Origin: Pseudomonadota bacterium
Lineage (GTDB): Bacteria; Pseudomonadota; Gammaproteobacteria; Burkholderiales; Sulfuriferulaceae
NCBI GenBank assembly: GCA_021786845.1
Contig: JAJYMO010000049.1
Coordinates: 1 to 64,000 of the forward strand
Direction: 5' to 3'
DNA: 64,000 nucleotides
The notes beneath the pieces were generated by a model, which saw only the letters and a list, made by a program, of their open reading frames with translations, did no database searches and was not told the DNA's origin. Shown here piece after piece: positions 1 to 12,941 of the stretch (its first letter is position 1; the number at the start of each line of letters is the position of its first letter). The position numbers were made by a program, and so were the translations under genes.

Positions 1-126
1 TGCGGCAACGGTGTCCACACATCAAATCGATAGACGACAACTCATTGCTGCACAATGCAGCAATGTACCAAAAAATCAATTTTTAAAGAAGCCGTATTGT
101 CCATCATATCGGCTACAGGTACGCGC

Positions 127-3100
127 ATGAGCACACTGACAGAATTCGATATCGCTCCGCTAAGCTGGATTAGAGAAGAAATTGGTCATGCACTGACGCA
201 GGTCAGTGAAGCGATTTCACAACAGGCTTCCTCGCAAATCGCGCCCTCTGAACTGCGTTTAGCCAGAACTTACCTTCATCAAGTCACAGGCGCATTAGAA
301 ATGGTGGGCCTGCGCGGGACAGCACTCATCTGCCATGAAGCAGAAAATCTGACACATCGCCTTGAACAATCGCCCCAGGAAATCAATCTGGAATTGCTTG
401 ATGTCATCCGTATCACTGGCGAAACCATTGCACGCTATCTGGACGACCTACTGTCAGGCAAACCCAACATTGAACTGCAACTACTCCCGATCTACCACCA
501 GCTACGTGAAGCACAAGGGATCACCCAAACGCGGGACAGCGATTTATTTTTCCCTAATGTGGAAATGCGCCCGGCCTTTCAAACACGTGCTGCGGAGCTC
601 ACGAAAGAATCCCGTATTCGCCAGTACAAAATGGCCCGCGCCCAATTTGAGCGTGGATTGCTGGATTTTTTGCGCCAACAATCTGCTGAACAAGGTCTTA
701 TCAACATGCGGGAAGCTGCCGGCGCCATTGAATCGGCAATGGATTTACCCGCCACCCGCACGTTTTGGTGGGGAGTGACTGCATTGATCGACAGTTTGAT
801 TACCCACTCCATCGAACCCGATTTTGCTGTGAAGCAATTATGTGGGCGTATTGACCTGCAACTTAAACGTCATATCCAGGGTTCCAACAAAATTGCTGAA
901 CGTCTCATGCGCGACATGCTTTATTTTATTGCAAACAGCCGTGATGGCAGTGACCGCATCATCGAGGTCAAAAATACCTTTGAGTTATCCGGCCTGTTAC
1001 CCAAACAACGCTCCAGAACAGAACTTGCACTTTACGAACAACTGGAATCCGGTTTACAGCTGCTCCAACAATCCGAAACCGCCTGGGATGCATACCTTGG
1101 CGGTAATCATGACGTTTTTTCCGAATTCAAGAATCTTCTGCAGACCATACAAACCTTGGTGCCCACGACACAACATAAAAATATTCATGCGCTCATCGAT
1201 GAAATGCATCAGGTTTTGAATGATTTGCCGGGCATTGCAGCGCAGCGCCTTGAAATGCTTTATCTTGAAATCACCACGGTATTGTTTTTGCTTGAAAACT
1301 ATTTTGCGCATTATGAATCCGTTCAAGATGAAATGCGCGATCAAGCCGATTATTTAAGACAACGATTGCATGCTGCGGCGTACTCAGATGTGGCATTAAC
1401 AGATATCAGTGCTGGTCCGAACACATCCATGCTTGACAGCATTGCGCGTCAAGCACAAGAAAAATTACTCGTCGCACAAATCGCTTACGAAATCCAGACC
1501 AATTTGAACAAGATCGAGGAATCACTGGATCATTTTTTCCGCTCACCCGAGCAAGACAGACAAGTGCTAGATGGAGCGATCAAAGCAATCCATGAAATTT
1601 CAGGTGCATTGAACATGATGCAGTGGGATCAGGCCAGCCAGGTACTTCAGGCCGGACAAAGGTTGATCGCAGAAATGGCCGACCCTGTTCAGGCTATTGA
1701 TGAAAAACAATTCCCTTTAGTTGCCGAAATTATCAGCGCAATTGGCCTGTATGTAGATGCCGAACGTTTCCAGCAAACCCAAGCCCTGTCAGTTTTACAT
1801 CCTATTTTAATACGGCTGGGCCTTACTGAAGAAAAAGCCATTGCACATCCGGCAAATGAGCACATTGAAGATGACCTGGCTTCACTGAAAACCGAACTTG
1901 CGCAACAATTGGGCGATTTACAACAGCGCGAGATCAACGACGAATCCAAACAGAAACTCACCGACACGCTCCAGAAAATCAAACAGGATGCCGACCTTGT
2001 GGGTGACATGATACTCAAGTCACAAATAGAACAGGCTTTGCAACAAATTGCCGACCACCCGGTTATTGAACGAATTACCGAACTATTAAGCCCTGTTTGC
2101 AATATGTCGCTGAACACTTCTGCCGACACGAGCATTCCGGTCACAATGAGCACAGAACAAATCGACACCGAGATTTTTGAAACTTTTCTTGAAGAAGCGA
2201 ATGAGGTGCTCTCGAGTATCAAAAATGAGCTGCAACATATTGAAAACTCAACAGAACAACAACACAAATTAAAAGAAATCCGTCGCGGTTTCCACACACT
2301 CAAAGGGGGTGGACGTATGGCTCACCTCCATGAACTGGGTGGGACAGCATGGGCCATCGAGCAATTACTTAATCAGTGGTTACAGCAAGCGCTTAACCCT
2401 ACTGACGAATTGCTCAAATTATTACAACAGGCAACGCGATACATCTCGAACTGGATTGACTCGCTCAGCAATGGCGCGTTAATGGATAACAATTATCATG
2501 ACCTCATCGCGCACGCTGATCAAATCCGGGCAGGCATCGAAAACAAGCTGGCGCAACAACCGTCTTCAATCCCCCCCATAGCATTACCAACAACTTCATT
2601 CATCGACGTGAGTCCTGATCGCACGGTGTTAATCCCCAACCCTACCGAAACGAACCAGACCGCAGAAATTGATACCGAAATTCTGGAGGTTTTCCTCGAA
2701 GAAGCGAGCGAAGTTCTCTTCGATATCGCTCATCATCTGGAGCAGATTGAAGGTTCGACAGAACAGCATCTCGAGTTAAAAGAAATTCGTCGTGGTTTCC
2801 ATACCATAAAAGGTAGCGGGCGCATGGTCCATCTACATGAACTGGGTGAAACCGCGTGGGCCATCGAACAATTACTTAACCAATGGTTACAACACGCACT
2901 CAATCCAACGAATGAACTGCTCAAACTGCTGCAGCAAGCATCCCTGCATATTTCGACCTGGGTTGATTCACTGACTGCCGGAGAACCGATTCATGATGGC
3001 TACCAAAACATCATCGAACGTGCCAATCAACTGCGCACCAAAATAGGCGATGAAATCAAAATTGAGCCACAAGAAATTTCATCACCAACACCCGGTTCGG

Positions 3101-6100
3101 CAACGATGACGCCATCGGAAAGCGATCAAAGTATGGGCATCGTTGAGTTGACGCTCACACCATCAAACATCGTTCCCGATGCAACATCTGTGCAAGAAGC
3201 GACTGAAATTTCATCAGAAATTTTCTTGACCACCGCATCAGACAATGCGGATTTTCATCTTCCTGGTGATGAAACGGAAAGAACCGCTCAGGAAATACCC
3301 CCCAATATCAACCTTGACACACCAACAGAAGTACTTGAACCAGAGTCCGCGAATGCCCTCATCCGCATTGGTCTGAATGAACTCCCATTGTCCCTGTTTG
3401 AGATATACCAACATGAGACCAGCGAACTTTTAAACACCTTGCGCCACCAATTTGGGTTGTGCAGCAATGCCCCCTATCCACCGGTTTCTCCTGACTTTAT
3501 GCGGGCGGCCCATACGCTGGCAGGCATTTCCCGCCTCACTGGATTTCATTCCGTAGGAGACCTTTCTTTCGCCGTAGAAACCTGGTTAACAGGTCTGCTC
3601 AATCACCAGCAATCCTTGCCAGAATACCGGCATGCGCTTGCCAATGCATGTATTGAACGCTTAACAAACATGCTAACGAAGATTAACAGGCACATTCAAC
3701 CTGAACCCGCACCTGATTTGATTGAGGCCTTACAGCAAGCGCACTTCATCGATGAACAACATCAACCGGATACCACACAAGCGCCTCACTCGACCTCCGA
3801 ACCAGAATCGGAAACAGAACTTCCTGCCCCAGTTTCTGACTCAGCCATCACAATGCAACCCGATGACTCAATACTCCCACTTTCCATGCCTCCTTCCGGG
3901 GACGAATTCACGACCGGGGAACGCTCTGCCGGAAAACGCACTACCGGGCAATCACAGACACATGAATCAACGCAGAAAACCTCATCAGCGAACAAAAAAT
4001 CACTGTTAAAAGAAGAGGCTGCACCGCTACCACATTCAAACCGGGCCGTCTTGACAGCGCCCGCAGACGCCTTTGCTGACGATGTGGATGAGCAATTATT
4101 GTCTGTCTTCCTGGAAGAAGCACAGGACCTGATGCCAGATATTGAACGCACATTGCATGAATGGCAACGCACGCCAGGCAGTACTGCGCCAAAATCACAA
4201 CTTTTACGCCTGCTCCATACCCTGAAAGGCAGTGCACGCATGGCTGGCGCCATGCGTCTTGGCGACATGAGCCATGAATTTGAAGCCGACGTACTGATTC
4301 ACAGCGACAACAAACAAGCCAGTGTCAATGATTTTGAAACCTTTGAAAATCACCTTGACCAAATCAACATCATTATTGAGCAATTGCGCCACCCCAAACC
4401 TTCTGCGGCCACCCATCACACAGCAGAAGCCAGTGACAATACTGATCATCCGTCAAAGGTCACTACACATACTGATGCAATCGCCAACAAAGAAGTTTTG
4501 GGGCAAACGCTGCGCATTCCATCCGGCACACTGGATCGCATTGTGAACGAAGTGGGTGAAATCAGTATTACCCGTTCCCGGTTAGAGAGCACTTCCATCG
4601 CATTACGTGCCCACAATCAGGAGTTATTTGAGAACACGGAGCGGTTGCGTGCACAATTACGCGAACTGGATATTCAAGCAGAATCGCAAATGCAATCCAC
4701 CCTGTCGCTCATGCGCAATGAAGACGCCCAATTTGATCCATTAGAATTTGACCGCTTCACCCGCTTGCAAGAACTCACTCGCATGATCGCAGAAAGCGTC
4801 AATGACATTCAGACGGTACAACAAAATTTAGTTGTCAGTCTGAATGAAGCCGATGCCGCCATGACCCAACAGGGCCGTTTGTCCAAGAGTGTACAACAAA
4901 CATTGATGCATATCCGGATGGTGCCTCTGTCCAGTTTGGCAGATCGACTGCATCGGACTGTCCGCGTCGCGGGGAAAGATCTGGGTAAAAGAGTCAGTTT
5001 GCAACTCACAGGCAAACAAATCGAATTCGATGGAAATATGCTCAACAAACTGATTGCCCCGATAGAGCATTTATTGCGGAATGCTGTTGCACACGGCATA
5101 GAATTACCTGAACAACGGTTAGCTGCCAATAAATCCGAATACGGCGAAATTGTCCTGACGGCAAAACAATCCAGTAATGAAATGGTGATTACGGTGCGTG
5201 ATGATGGCCGTGGCCTTGATTTTGAAGCCATTCGTAGCCAAGCCTTAAAAAACGGATTGATTCAAACCAATGACCCACTTTCGGAAGATGATCTGGCACA
5301 GCTCATCTTCACCAGTGGGTTTTCCACTACGGAAAATGTCAGTACTTTGTCTGGACGGGGTGTGGGGATGGATGTCGTCAAGAACGAGATCATCCGAATG
5401 GGCGGAAGAATAGAATTACACTCCACACCAGAAGGCTTACTCACTGCGCTTTACCTGCCCTTAATTCTTGCTGTCACGCAAGCTGTGCTGGTCACCGTGA
5501 ACGAGCGCACCTATGCAATTGATTCGTCCATCATTGATCAGGTACAAGTGTACAAACCAGAAGCACTCAAAATACAAATGGAACAAGGGCAGATCAACTG
5601 GCTAGAGAATACTTACCCCTTGTTTTATCTACCCCATTTGCTTGAAGACTTACAATCACAACCCTTACAGCAATCGCGATCCTCTGTATTGCTGCTGCGT
5701 AACGGGAATAACCGTGTCGCCATTCTGGTTGACAGCATGACGCGCAATCAGGAAATCGTGGTCAAAAACATTGGTTCACAATTGACTTCTGTTCCCGGCA
5801 TTACCGGAGCGACAGTGCTGGGCAATGGACAGGTGGTATTGATTCTTAATCCAGTTCAGCTTGTTGCGCAACAACAAGCCGGCATCCCGTCTGCCACCCT
5901 GATTGGCAACGCGCCATCACTGCGTCGCACCATCATGGTCGTGGATGATTCCTTGACCGTACGTAAAATCACCAGCCGGCTGCTGCAGCGTGAGGGTTAT
6001 GATGTGATCACAGCCAAAGATGGCCTCGACGCACTTCAGATGTTACAACAGCACAAACCCGATTTAATGTTACTGGACATCGAAATGCCACGCATGGATG

Positions 6101-6306
6101 GCTTCGAATTGACAAAAGTCATGCGCAACGATGAGCATATGGCCAATATCCCCATCATCATGATTACCTCACGCACGGCCACTAAACACCGCGAGCTTGC
6201 AGCCAGTCTGGGTGTCAACGCATATATGGGAAAACCATTTCAGGAGGATAGCCTGTTGGCAAAGATTGCAGAACTCATCCAAACCACGAATTCCGGGTTA
6301 ACATGA
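127..6306 (+). CDS. ChpA/PilL-type hybrid chemosensory histidine kinase (multiple Hpt domains, HATPase, CheW-like, C-terminal REC)
   Basis: Provided ORF 55..6306; probable start ATG at 127 (MSTLTEFDIAPLSW). Hpt motifs HTLKGGGRM, HTIKGSGRM, HTLKGSARM; CheA core HLLRNAVAHGIE and GRGVGMDVV; CheW-like region; REC domain IMVVDDSLTVRK...LMLLDIEMPRMDG. Confidence 0.93.
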   Translation: MSTLTEFDIAPLSWIREEIGHALTQVSEAISQQASSQIAPSELRLARTYLHQVTGALEMVGLRGTALICHEAENLTHRLEQSPQEINLELLDVIRITGETIARYLDDLLSGKPNIELQLLPIYHQLREAQGITQTRDSDLFFPNVEMRPAFQTRAAELTKESRIRQYKMARAQFERGLLDFLRQQSAEQGLINMREAAGAIESAMDLPATRTFWWGVTALIDSLITHSIEPDFAVKQLCGRIDLQLKRHIQGSNKIAERLMRDMLYFIANSRDGSDRIIEVKNTFELSGLLPKQRSRTELALYEQLESGLQLLQQSETAWDAYLGGNHDVFSEFKNLLQTIQTLVPTTQHKNIHALIDEMHQVLNDLPGIAAQRLEMLYLEITTVLFLLENYFAHYESVQDEMRDQADYLRQRLHAAAYSDVALTDISAGPNTSMLDSIARQAQEKLLVAQIAYEIQTNLNKIEESLDHFFRSPEQDRQVLDGAIKAIHEISGALNMMQWDQASQVLQAGQRLIAEMADPVQAIDEKQFPLVAEIISAIGLYVDAERFQQTQALSVLHPILIRLGLTEEKAIAHPANEHIEDDLASLKTELAQQLGDLQQREINDESKQKLTDTLQKIKQDADLVGDMILKSQIEQALQQIADHPVIERITELLSPVCNMSLNTSADTSIPVTMSTEQIDTEIFETFLEEANEVLSSIKNELQHIENSTEQQHKLKEIRRGFHTLKGGGRMAHLHELGGTAWAIEQLLNQWLQQALNPTDELLKLLQQATRYISNWIDSLSNGALMDNNYHDLIAHADQIRAGIENKLAQQPSSIPPIALPTTSFIDVSPDRTVLIPNPTETNQTAEIDTEILEVFLEEASEVLFDIAHHLEQIEGSTEQHLELKEIRRGFHTIKGSGRMVHLHELGETAWAIEQLLNQWLQHALNPTNELLKLLQQASLHISTWVDSLTAGEPIHDGYQNIIERANQLRTKIGDEIKIEPQEISSPTPGSATMTPSESDQSMGIVELTLTPSNIVPDATSVQEATEISSEIFLTTASDNADFHLPGDETERTAQEIPPNINLDTPTEVLEPESANALIRIGLNELPLSLFEIYQHETSELLNTLRHQFGLCSNAPYPPVSPDFMRAAHTLAGISRLTGFHSVGDLSFAVETWLTGLLNHQQSLPEYRHALANACIERLTNMLTKINRHIQPEPAPDLIEALQQAHFIDEQHQPDTTQAPHSTSEPESETELPAPVSDSAITMQPDDSILPLSMPPSGDEFTTGERSAGKRTTGQSQTHESTQKTSSANKKSLLKEEAAPLPHSNRAVLTAPADAFADDVDEQLLSVFLEEAQDLMPDIERTLHEWQRTPGSTAPKSQLLRLLHTLKGSARMAGAMRLGDMSHEFEADVLIHSDNKQASVNDFETFENHLDQINIIIEQLRHPKPSAATHHTAEASDNTDHPSKVTTHTDAIANKEVLGQTLRIPSGTLDRIVNEVGEISITRSRLESTSIALRAHNQELFENTERLRAQLRELDIQAESQMQSTLSLMRNEDAQFDPLEFDRFTRLQELTRMIAESVNDIQTVQQNLVVSLNEADAAMTQQGRLSKSVQQTLMHIRMVPLSSLADRLHRTVRVAGKDLGKRVSLQLTGKQIEFDGNMLNKLIAPIEHLLRNAVAHGIELPEQRLAANKSEYGEIVLTAKQSSNEMVITVRDDGRGLDFEAIRSQALKNGLIQTNDPLSEDDLAQLIFTSGFSTTENVSTLSGRGVGMDVVKNEIIRMGGRIELHSTPEGLLTALYLPLILAVTQAVLVTVNERTYAIDSSIIDQVQVYKPEALKIQMEQGQINWLENTYPLFYLPHLLEDLQSQPLQQSRSSVLLLRNGNNRVAILVDSMTRNQEIVVKNIGSQLTSVPGITGATVLGNGQVVLILNPVQLVAQQQAGIPSATLIGNAPSLRRTIMVVDDSLTVRKITSRLLQREGYDVITAKDGLDALQMLQQHKPDLMLLDIEMPRMDGFELTKVMRNDEHMANIPIIMITSRTATKHRELAASLGVNAYMGKPFQEDSLLAKIAELIQTTNSGLT

Positions 6307-6371
6307 CCCCATGTGCCAGACCAGAGAAGAGGGCGAAAATTGTGCCGAAAAACACAGCCCGCGGCAATGAA

Positions 6372-6409
6372 ACCTGACCCACACTGATTCAGGCAGGTCT
6401 GGGTCAGGT
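6372..6409. repeat. Perfect 10-bp inverted repeat (ACCTGACCCA / TGGGTCAGGT, 18-nt loop), possible terminator downstream of the ChpA-like gene
   Basis: Arms 6372-6381 and 6400-6409 read directly; followed by a weak T tract (TTGTTTT). Confidence 0.6.
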
Positions 6410-6534
6410 GACGGATCCTTGTTTTAGCACATCATCGCGCACTCACCCTCCGGGTGAAAAGCAAAACAGTGAAAACATTCTATGATTGCACAATGTTACC
6501 TTAACAAACAAGCGATCAACTGCCGTTGTCAGGT

Positions 6535-7362
6535 TTAACCCACAGACCAGTCAACCAGACCACTCCATGCCGTCGCCAATACGACAAAACCAAACACAAT
6601 GCGATACCATGCAAACACGGTAAAATCATGGTGACTGATGTAACGAAGCAATGCACGCACAGCGAACAGGGCGCTGATGAAGGCGGTTACAAATCCCACC
6701 GCAAACACCAGCATATTCCCATGTGAATGGATAAAAAGGCCTCTATTCTTGTAAATCTCATACCCTGTGGCGGCAAACAAAGTGGGAATTGCCAAAAAGA
6801 AAGAAAACTCAGTGGCCGCCTGCCGTGACAAACCCAGTAACATGCCACCAATAATCGTGGAACCCGAACGTGAAGTGCCTGGAATCAGGGCCAGAGTCTG
6901 CGCAAACCCAACCATCAAGGCATCGTGCCAACGCATATCTTCGACGCGATTCACCCTGACCGTATGTTGCCGTTTTTCCGCCCACAATATCACAAATGCC
7001 CCCAGGATAAAGGCCGAAGCAACAGGAATTGGGCTAAACAGATATTGCTTGATTTTGTGAGCAAACAACAAACCCAATACCGCTGCAGGCACAAAGGCCA
7101 CAAACAGATTAAAAACAAAACGGTTCGCATCGGGCTGCCCTAATCTCTCCGCGACATGCAGCAAACGGACTCTGTACTCCCAGCATACGGCAAGAATTGC
7201 GCCAGCTTGGATAATAATTTCGAAAGCTTTCCCCCGTTCATCATTAAAATGGAGCAAATCACCCGCCAAAATCAAATGACCCGTACTGGATATCGGTAAA
7301 AACTCGGTCAAACCTTCAACGATCCCCAGTATCACTGCTTTAAACAATACGACCAAATCCAT
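6535..7362 (-). CDS. uppP: Undecaprenyl-diphosphate phosphatase
   Basis: [32 protein letters not shown] and [10 protein letters not shown] signature motifs of the BacA/UppP family. Confidence 0.95.
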   Translation of the reverse strand: MDLVVLFKAVILGIVEGLTEFLPISSTGHLILAGDLLHFNDERGKAFEIIIQAGAILAVCWEYRVRLLHVAERLGQPDANRFVFNLFVAFVPAAVLGLLFAHKIKQYLFSPIPVASAFILGAFVILWAEKRQHTVRVNRVEDMRWHDALMVGFAQTLALIPGTSRSGSTIIGGMLLGLSRQAATEFSFFLAIPTLFAATGYEIYKNRGLFIHSHGNMLVFAVGFVTAFISALFAVRALLRYISHHDFTVFAWYRIVFGFVVLATAWSGLVDWSVG

Positions 7363-7558
7363 GTAACGCCCTTCTTATTCAACAATTGGCACTCAAAATA
7401 GATATCATGAAATAACCGGGTGATAGCGAGGAGGGGGCATTGTTCGATGTAACAAGCACAGCGCCGAGCAGGTGAAAAACACCCACACCAAAACACACTC
7501 ATTGCGCTGTTCCCAACAGGTTGGCCTACTCATCGAACGAATACCATTCAAGACCCAT

Positions 7559-9475
<1,917 letters not shown>

Positions 9476-9517
9476 TTATTTAGAACTCCCATTAAAAAGT
9501 TAATCGTAGGGAGCACA

Positions 9518-9600
9518 GGCGGCTTTCCTACAGCGGCATGACCCGCATCAGGTTCAAAGGGTATTATCTCACCCTGCTTTCATCTCAAAACAGCACTTGA
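9518..9600 (-). ncRNA. TPP riboswitch (THI element) upstream of thiC
   Basis: Minus strand reads GTGCTG...GCAGGGTGAGATAATACCCTTTGAACCTGATGCGGGTCATGCCGCTGTAGGAAAGC, matching the THI-box core (CTGAGA...ACCCTTTGAACCTGAT...GGGTAATGCC..CGTAGGGA); located just upstream of thiC. Confidence 0.93.
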
Positions 9601-9957
9601 CCGCCAATTTATGAAGGCAATAACATGCAACCAAAAAATATTTGCACTGTTTCACCATTCACCAGATTGGTGAGTACGCTACGCGCAAATTGCACACCCA
9701 TCAATGCGCATGGCAGCAACGTGATCCCTGAACGGAGCAACCATTCAGGGATGTCACAACTTGCCCTGCGCCGCGATGAACATACACTTCAACCCGTTAT
9801 CACTGCCATTTCCAGATTCGACCCGAATAATCCATCGGACAATTCCGTGAATATAATCGATCATTTGAGTTTAATTTAAGCAGAGACCCCTAGCACAGGT
9901 GCCAAAATATCGGATTTATGGAATAATCGCAAGTGGTAGTTAACCACAGGTCACGCC

Positions 9958-10611
9958 ATGAATATCGAACATACCCGTTTCAACATGATTGCACAACAAA
10001 TACGTCCCTGGGATGTGTCTAACCAAAAAGTTTTGGCGCTACTGGAAAAAGTAAAGCGCGAAGAATACGTACCAAGCGCTCTTCGCAGCCTGGCTTTTGT
10101 TGACATGGAAATTCCGATTGGCCATGGCGAATTCATGATGGCTCCAAAAATGGAAGCGCGCATTCTTCAGGAGCTGAACATCCAGCCGAATGATCTCATA
10201 CTGGAAATTGGCACGGGCAGCGGCTACCTCACCGCACTACTTGCCGCATTGGGTCAACATGTGACCAGTGTCGACATCATTCCTGAATTTACCGCCCATG
10301 CACGCGCCAAGCTGTTGGCTCATCATATTGCCAATGTCTCGCTGGAAACCGGTGATGCCGCACTGGGCTGGCCTTCACACGACGCCTATGACGTGATCGT
10401 TTTAACCGGATCCACCCCCATTTTGCCGCAAAGCTTGCTTAACCTTCTGTCCCTGCAAGGGCGCCTGTTTGCTGTCACTGGCGATGCCCCCGCGATGACC
10501 GCACAATGTATTACCCGCGTGGACAGTAAAAACTGGGAGACTCGCAATTTATTTGAAACAGTGATTAAACCGTTGCAACATGCCGCACAGCCTGAGCGAT
10601 TTGTTTTTTAG
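9958..10611 (+). CDS. Protein-L-isoaspartate O-methyltransferase family protein
   Basis: SAM-binding motif LILEIGTGSGYLTALLAALG and PCMT-like N-terminus (NMIAQQIRPWDVSNQKVLALL). Confidence 0.85.
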   Translation: MNIEHTRFNMIAQQIRPWDVSNQKVLALLEKVKREEYVPSALRSLAFVDMEIPIGHGEFMMAPKMEARILQELNIQPNDLILEIGTGSGYLTALLAALGQHVTSVDIIPEFTAHARAKLLAHHIANVSLETGDAALGWPSHDAYDVIVLTGSTPILPQSLLNLLSLQGRLFAVTGDAPAMTAQCITRVDSKNWETRNLFETVIKPLQHAAQPERFVF

Positions 10612-10660
10612 CCCAAAATTTACATCAGTAGCCTGTATCAAGCGTGCAGTGTATACCGTT

Positions 10661-11218
10661 TTACACATCCTCTTCAGCAAGGGCGTTTCGACGTCCGATA
10701 TCAGCCATATGAAACGCATACCCCCCTTTGCGCCGGTCTTCAAAATATTGGCGCAAGGTGTGTTCCACTGCTAAAAAAGCAATCTCCCCCCAGGGGATTT
10801 CGGCTTCTGTGAATAATTTCACTTCCAGGCTTTCAAAACCAGGCGCGAAATTTAAATTGAGCAAACGTGCCCGAAATATGAGATACACCTGATGAATATG
10901 GGGAAGGTTGCATAAAGTAAACAACTGCAAAATTTCTACCTGTGCGCCAGCTTCTTCTTCTGTTTCCCGTAGAGCGCCCTGCAAGGTGCTTTCACTGTTT
11001 TCCATAAACCCTGCAGGCAATGTCCATTTGCCATGCTGTGGCGCTATCGCACGGCGGCACAGCAACACTTTATCTTCCCATTCAGGCAAGGTACCCACCA
11101 CCATTTTTGGGTTTTGGTAATGGACAACCTGACATACTGTGCAGACATCACGTAAACGGTTATCGCCTTCCGGCACAACTTGAATCACCGCACTGCCACA
11201 TTCACCGCAAAACTTCAT
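10661..11218 (-). CDS. NUDIX hydrolase with N-terminal zinc-ribbon-like segment
   Basis: Nudix box GALRETEEEAGAQVEI; N-terminal MKFCGECGS...RDVCTVCQ. Confidence 0.9.
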   Translation of the reverse strand: MKFCGECGSAVIQVVPEGDNRLRDVCTVCQVVHYQNPKMVVGTLPEWEDKVLLCRRAIAPQHGKWTLPAGFMENSESTLQGALRETEEEAGAQVEILQLFTLCNLPHIHQVYLIFRARLLNLNFAPGFESLEVKLFTEAEIPWGEIAFLAVEHTLRQYFEDRRKGGYAFHMADIGRRNALAEEDV

Positions 11219-11388
11219 GTTAGCTGCTCCAATGAGTTGGGCTCACCTCTCAAAATGAACGGGAATACATCACGAGGCAAACGAAACACGAAAACCTGAA
11301 AACGCAGTTCCAGCGCCGGCCTCTCATTCCGTAGCGCATGATCCGCGCATGAAGCGTCATACTGTAGACAACGGAAGCCTCCTTTTCA

Positions 11389-12357
11389 TCATGTGCTGTC
11401 CGGGTGGTGCATTAAACGTCGTGGGACAACCAGTCCCTCAGCAGTACGCTCCACCAAACCCGCAAACTTTTCCCCATCGTATGCACGACATATTCCTGTC
11501 ACAGATGTGGCCAAAGTCGTCATAAATTGGCGTCCGTACGACAAAGCCTGAACGCCTGCCGCATCCACAACCAGTTTTGGCAAATGCGTCACCAGGGCAT
11601 CCATTGGCAACAGCAATGGATCTCGCTCCGCCAGTGTCAATGTTTCCAGCATAGCCAAATCTACCGCATCCTCCAGCTGAAACCCCCCACTGCTTAAACG
11701 GGTTAAACCGGTCAAATGCGCGCCACCGCAACCCAATCTGATTCCGATATCCTCGGCAAGCGTGCGGATATACGTTCCCGCACTACACCGCACTTCAATC
11801 TCAAGCTGAGGACTGTCAAATTTCAGCACCCGTATGCGACGTATGTGTACTTTTCTGGGCTGACGTACAATTTCTTCACCGGCGCGCGCATACGCATACA
11901 ATGGTTTTCCTCGTACCTTCAGGGCAGAATACATGGGCGGAACTTGCATGATCTCACCGACAAAAGCAGCCATCACGTCATGAATGAAGCTGACATTCAC
12001 GGAGACTGGCGAACTGTGCAACACATCGCCTTCAACGTCTCCCGTCGTCGTCGTGACCCCCAAACAAATTTGCGCACGATAACCTTTATCCGCTTCAAGC
12101 TGGTAGGCAGAGAATTTGGTTGCTTCACCGAGACACACCGGCAGCAATCCTTCGGCCAGGGGGTCAAGCGTACCCGTATGGCCTGCTTTTTCAGCCTGAA
12201 ACAGACGTTTAACCTTTTGTAGCACGGCATTGGAAGTAAAACCGCGCGGCTTATTCAATAAGAGAATGCCATGAATCGGGCGCTTGGGACGTTTGATTTG
12301 CGCTTCAGGTCTCATCTTCAGATGAAGATTCTGGTTGTTGCGCCATGGCTTCGTCAA
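11389..12357 (-). CDS. truB: tRNA pseudouridine(55) synthase TruB
   Basis: GILLLNKPRGFTSN, AGHTGTLDPLAEGLLPVCLGEATK, CSAGTYIRTLAEDIG motifs; adjacent to rbfA-infB-nusA. The true start may be internal (MRPEAQIKRPKRPIHG). Confidence 0.95.
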   Translation of the reverse strand: MTKPWRNNQNLHLKMRPEAQIKRPKRPIHGILLLNKPRGFTSNAVLQKVKRLFQAEKAGHTGTLDPLAEGLLPVCLGEATKFSAYQLEADKGYRAQICLGVTTTTGDVEGDVLHSSPVSVNVSFIHDVMAAFVGEIMQVPPMYSALKVRGKPLYAYARAGEEIVRQPRKVHIRRIRVLKFDSPQLEIEVRCSAGTYIRTLAEDIGIRLGCGGAHLTGLTRLSSGGFQLEDAVDLAMLETLTLAERDPLLLPMDALVTHLPKLVVDAAGVQALSYGRQFMTTLATSVTGICRAYDGEKFAGLVERTAEGLVVPRRLMHHPDST

Positions 12358-12685
12358 TTAAATTAGACATATAGGCCCCACGAGCGACTGAGGTGTCATA
12401 CACAAAAGTCAGCTGGGGCACCAAGCGCAAACGCATGCGAGGTCCAAGTTGAGAACGAATGTAACCCGCAGCACGATTGAGCAACGTCATGGTTTGTACG
12501 GCCTCATGCTGAGGGTTAAGTACTGTGAAATAAATTTTTGCAGATTCAAGATCGCGCGTGAGGGCCACTTCTGTGACCGTCACCATCCCCACACGCGGAT
12601 CATTGACGCCAGTACGCAGAATATCAGCCACTTCACGTTGCAATTGTTCCGCAACACGTTGCGAACGGGGATAATCTCTGGCCAT
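12305..12685 (-). CDS. rbfA: 30S ribosome-binding factor A
   Basis: RVAEQLQREVADIL...VTVTEVALTRDLESAKIYFTVL; located between infB and truB. Confidence 0.93.
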   Translation of the reverse strand: MARDYPRSQRVAEQLQREVADILRTGVNDPRVGMVTVTEVALTRDLESAKIYFTVLNPQHEAVQTMTLLNRAAGYIRSQLGPRMRLRLVPQLTFVYDTSVARGAYMSNLIDEAMAQQPESSSEDET

Positions 12686-12687
12686 GG

Positions 12688-12810
12688 TTTATCCTTTTTG
12701 CCTTGCTGGTTTAAAACCCCGGCCTTCAGGCCGGCAGAAGCGCCGAACCCCCACCCAAAGGGAAAGGTTCAAAAGGCGCAGTGAGAAATGCGGAACGCTC
12801 CCTCACTCAG
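12688..12810 (-). repeat. Dispersed structured intergenic repeat, copy A (infB-rbfA spacer)
   Basis: Reverse complement ends GGGGTTTTAAACCAGCAAGGCAAAAAGGATAAA and aligns to copy B (15946-16060) over about 90 bp from GCGCCTTT to ATAAAC. Confidence 0.75.
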
Positions 12811-12941
12811 TGATACACGGGTGAACTGACACCAAAATTTTGCTTTACGCTTTTTTAGCTTCGGTCATGATCCACATAAAGACATGCTGACGCGAGCAAA
12901 ATCTGCCCACCTCATATCCATCATGTGATACAACACCCAAA

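Noticed and set aside
3786-4268. 160-aa minus-strand ORF inside the ChpA-like gene
   Set aside because: Ser/Cys-rich shadow ORF of a strongly supported long CDS.
9625-9879. 84-aa ORF between thiC and the pcm-like gene
   Set aside because: No recognisable motif or RBS; lies in the riboswitch/promoter spacer.
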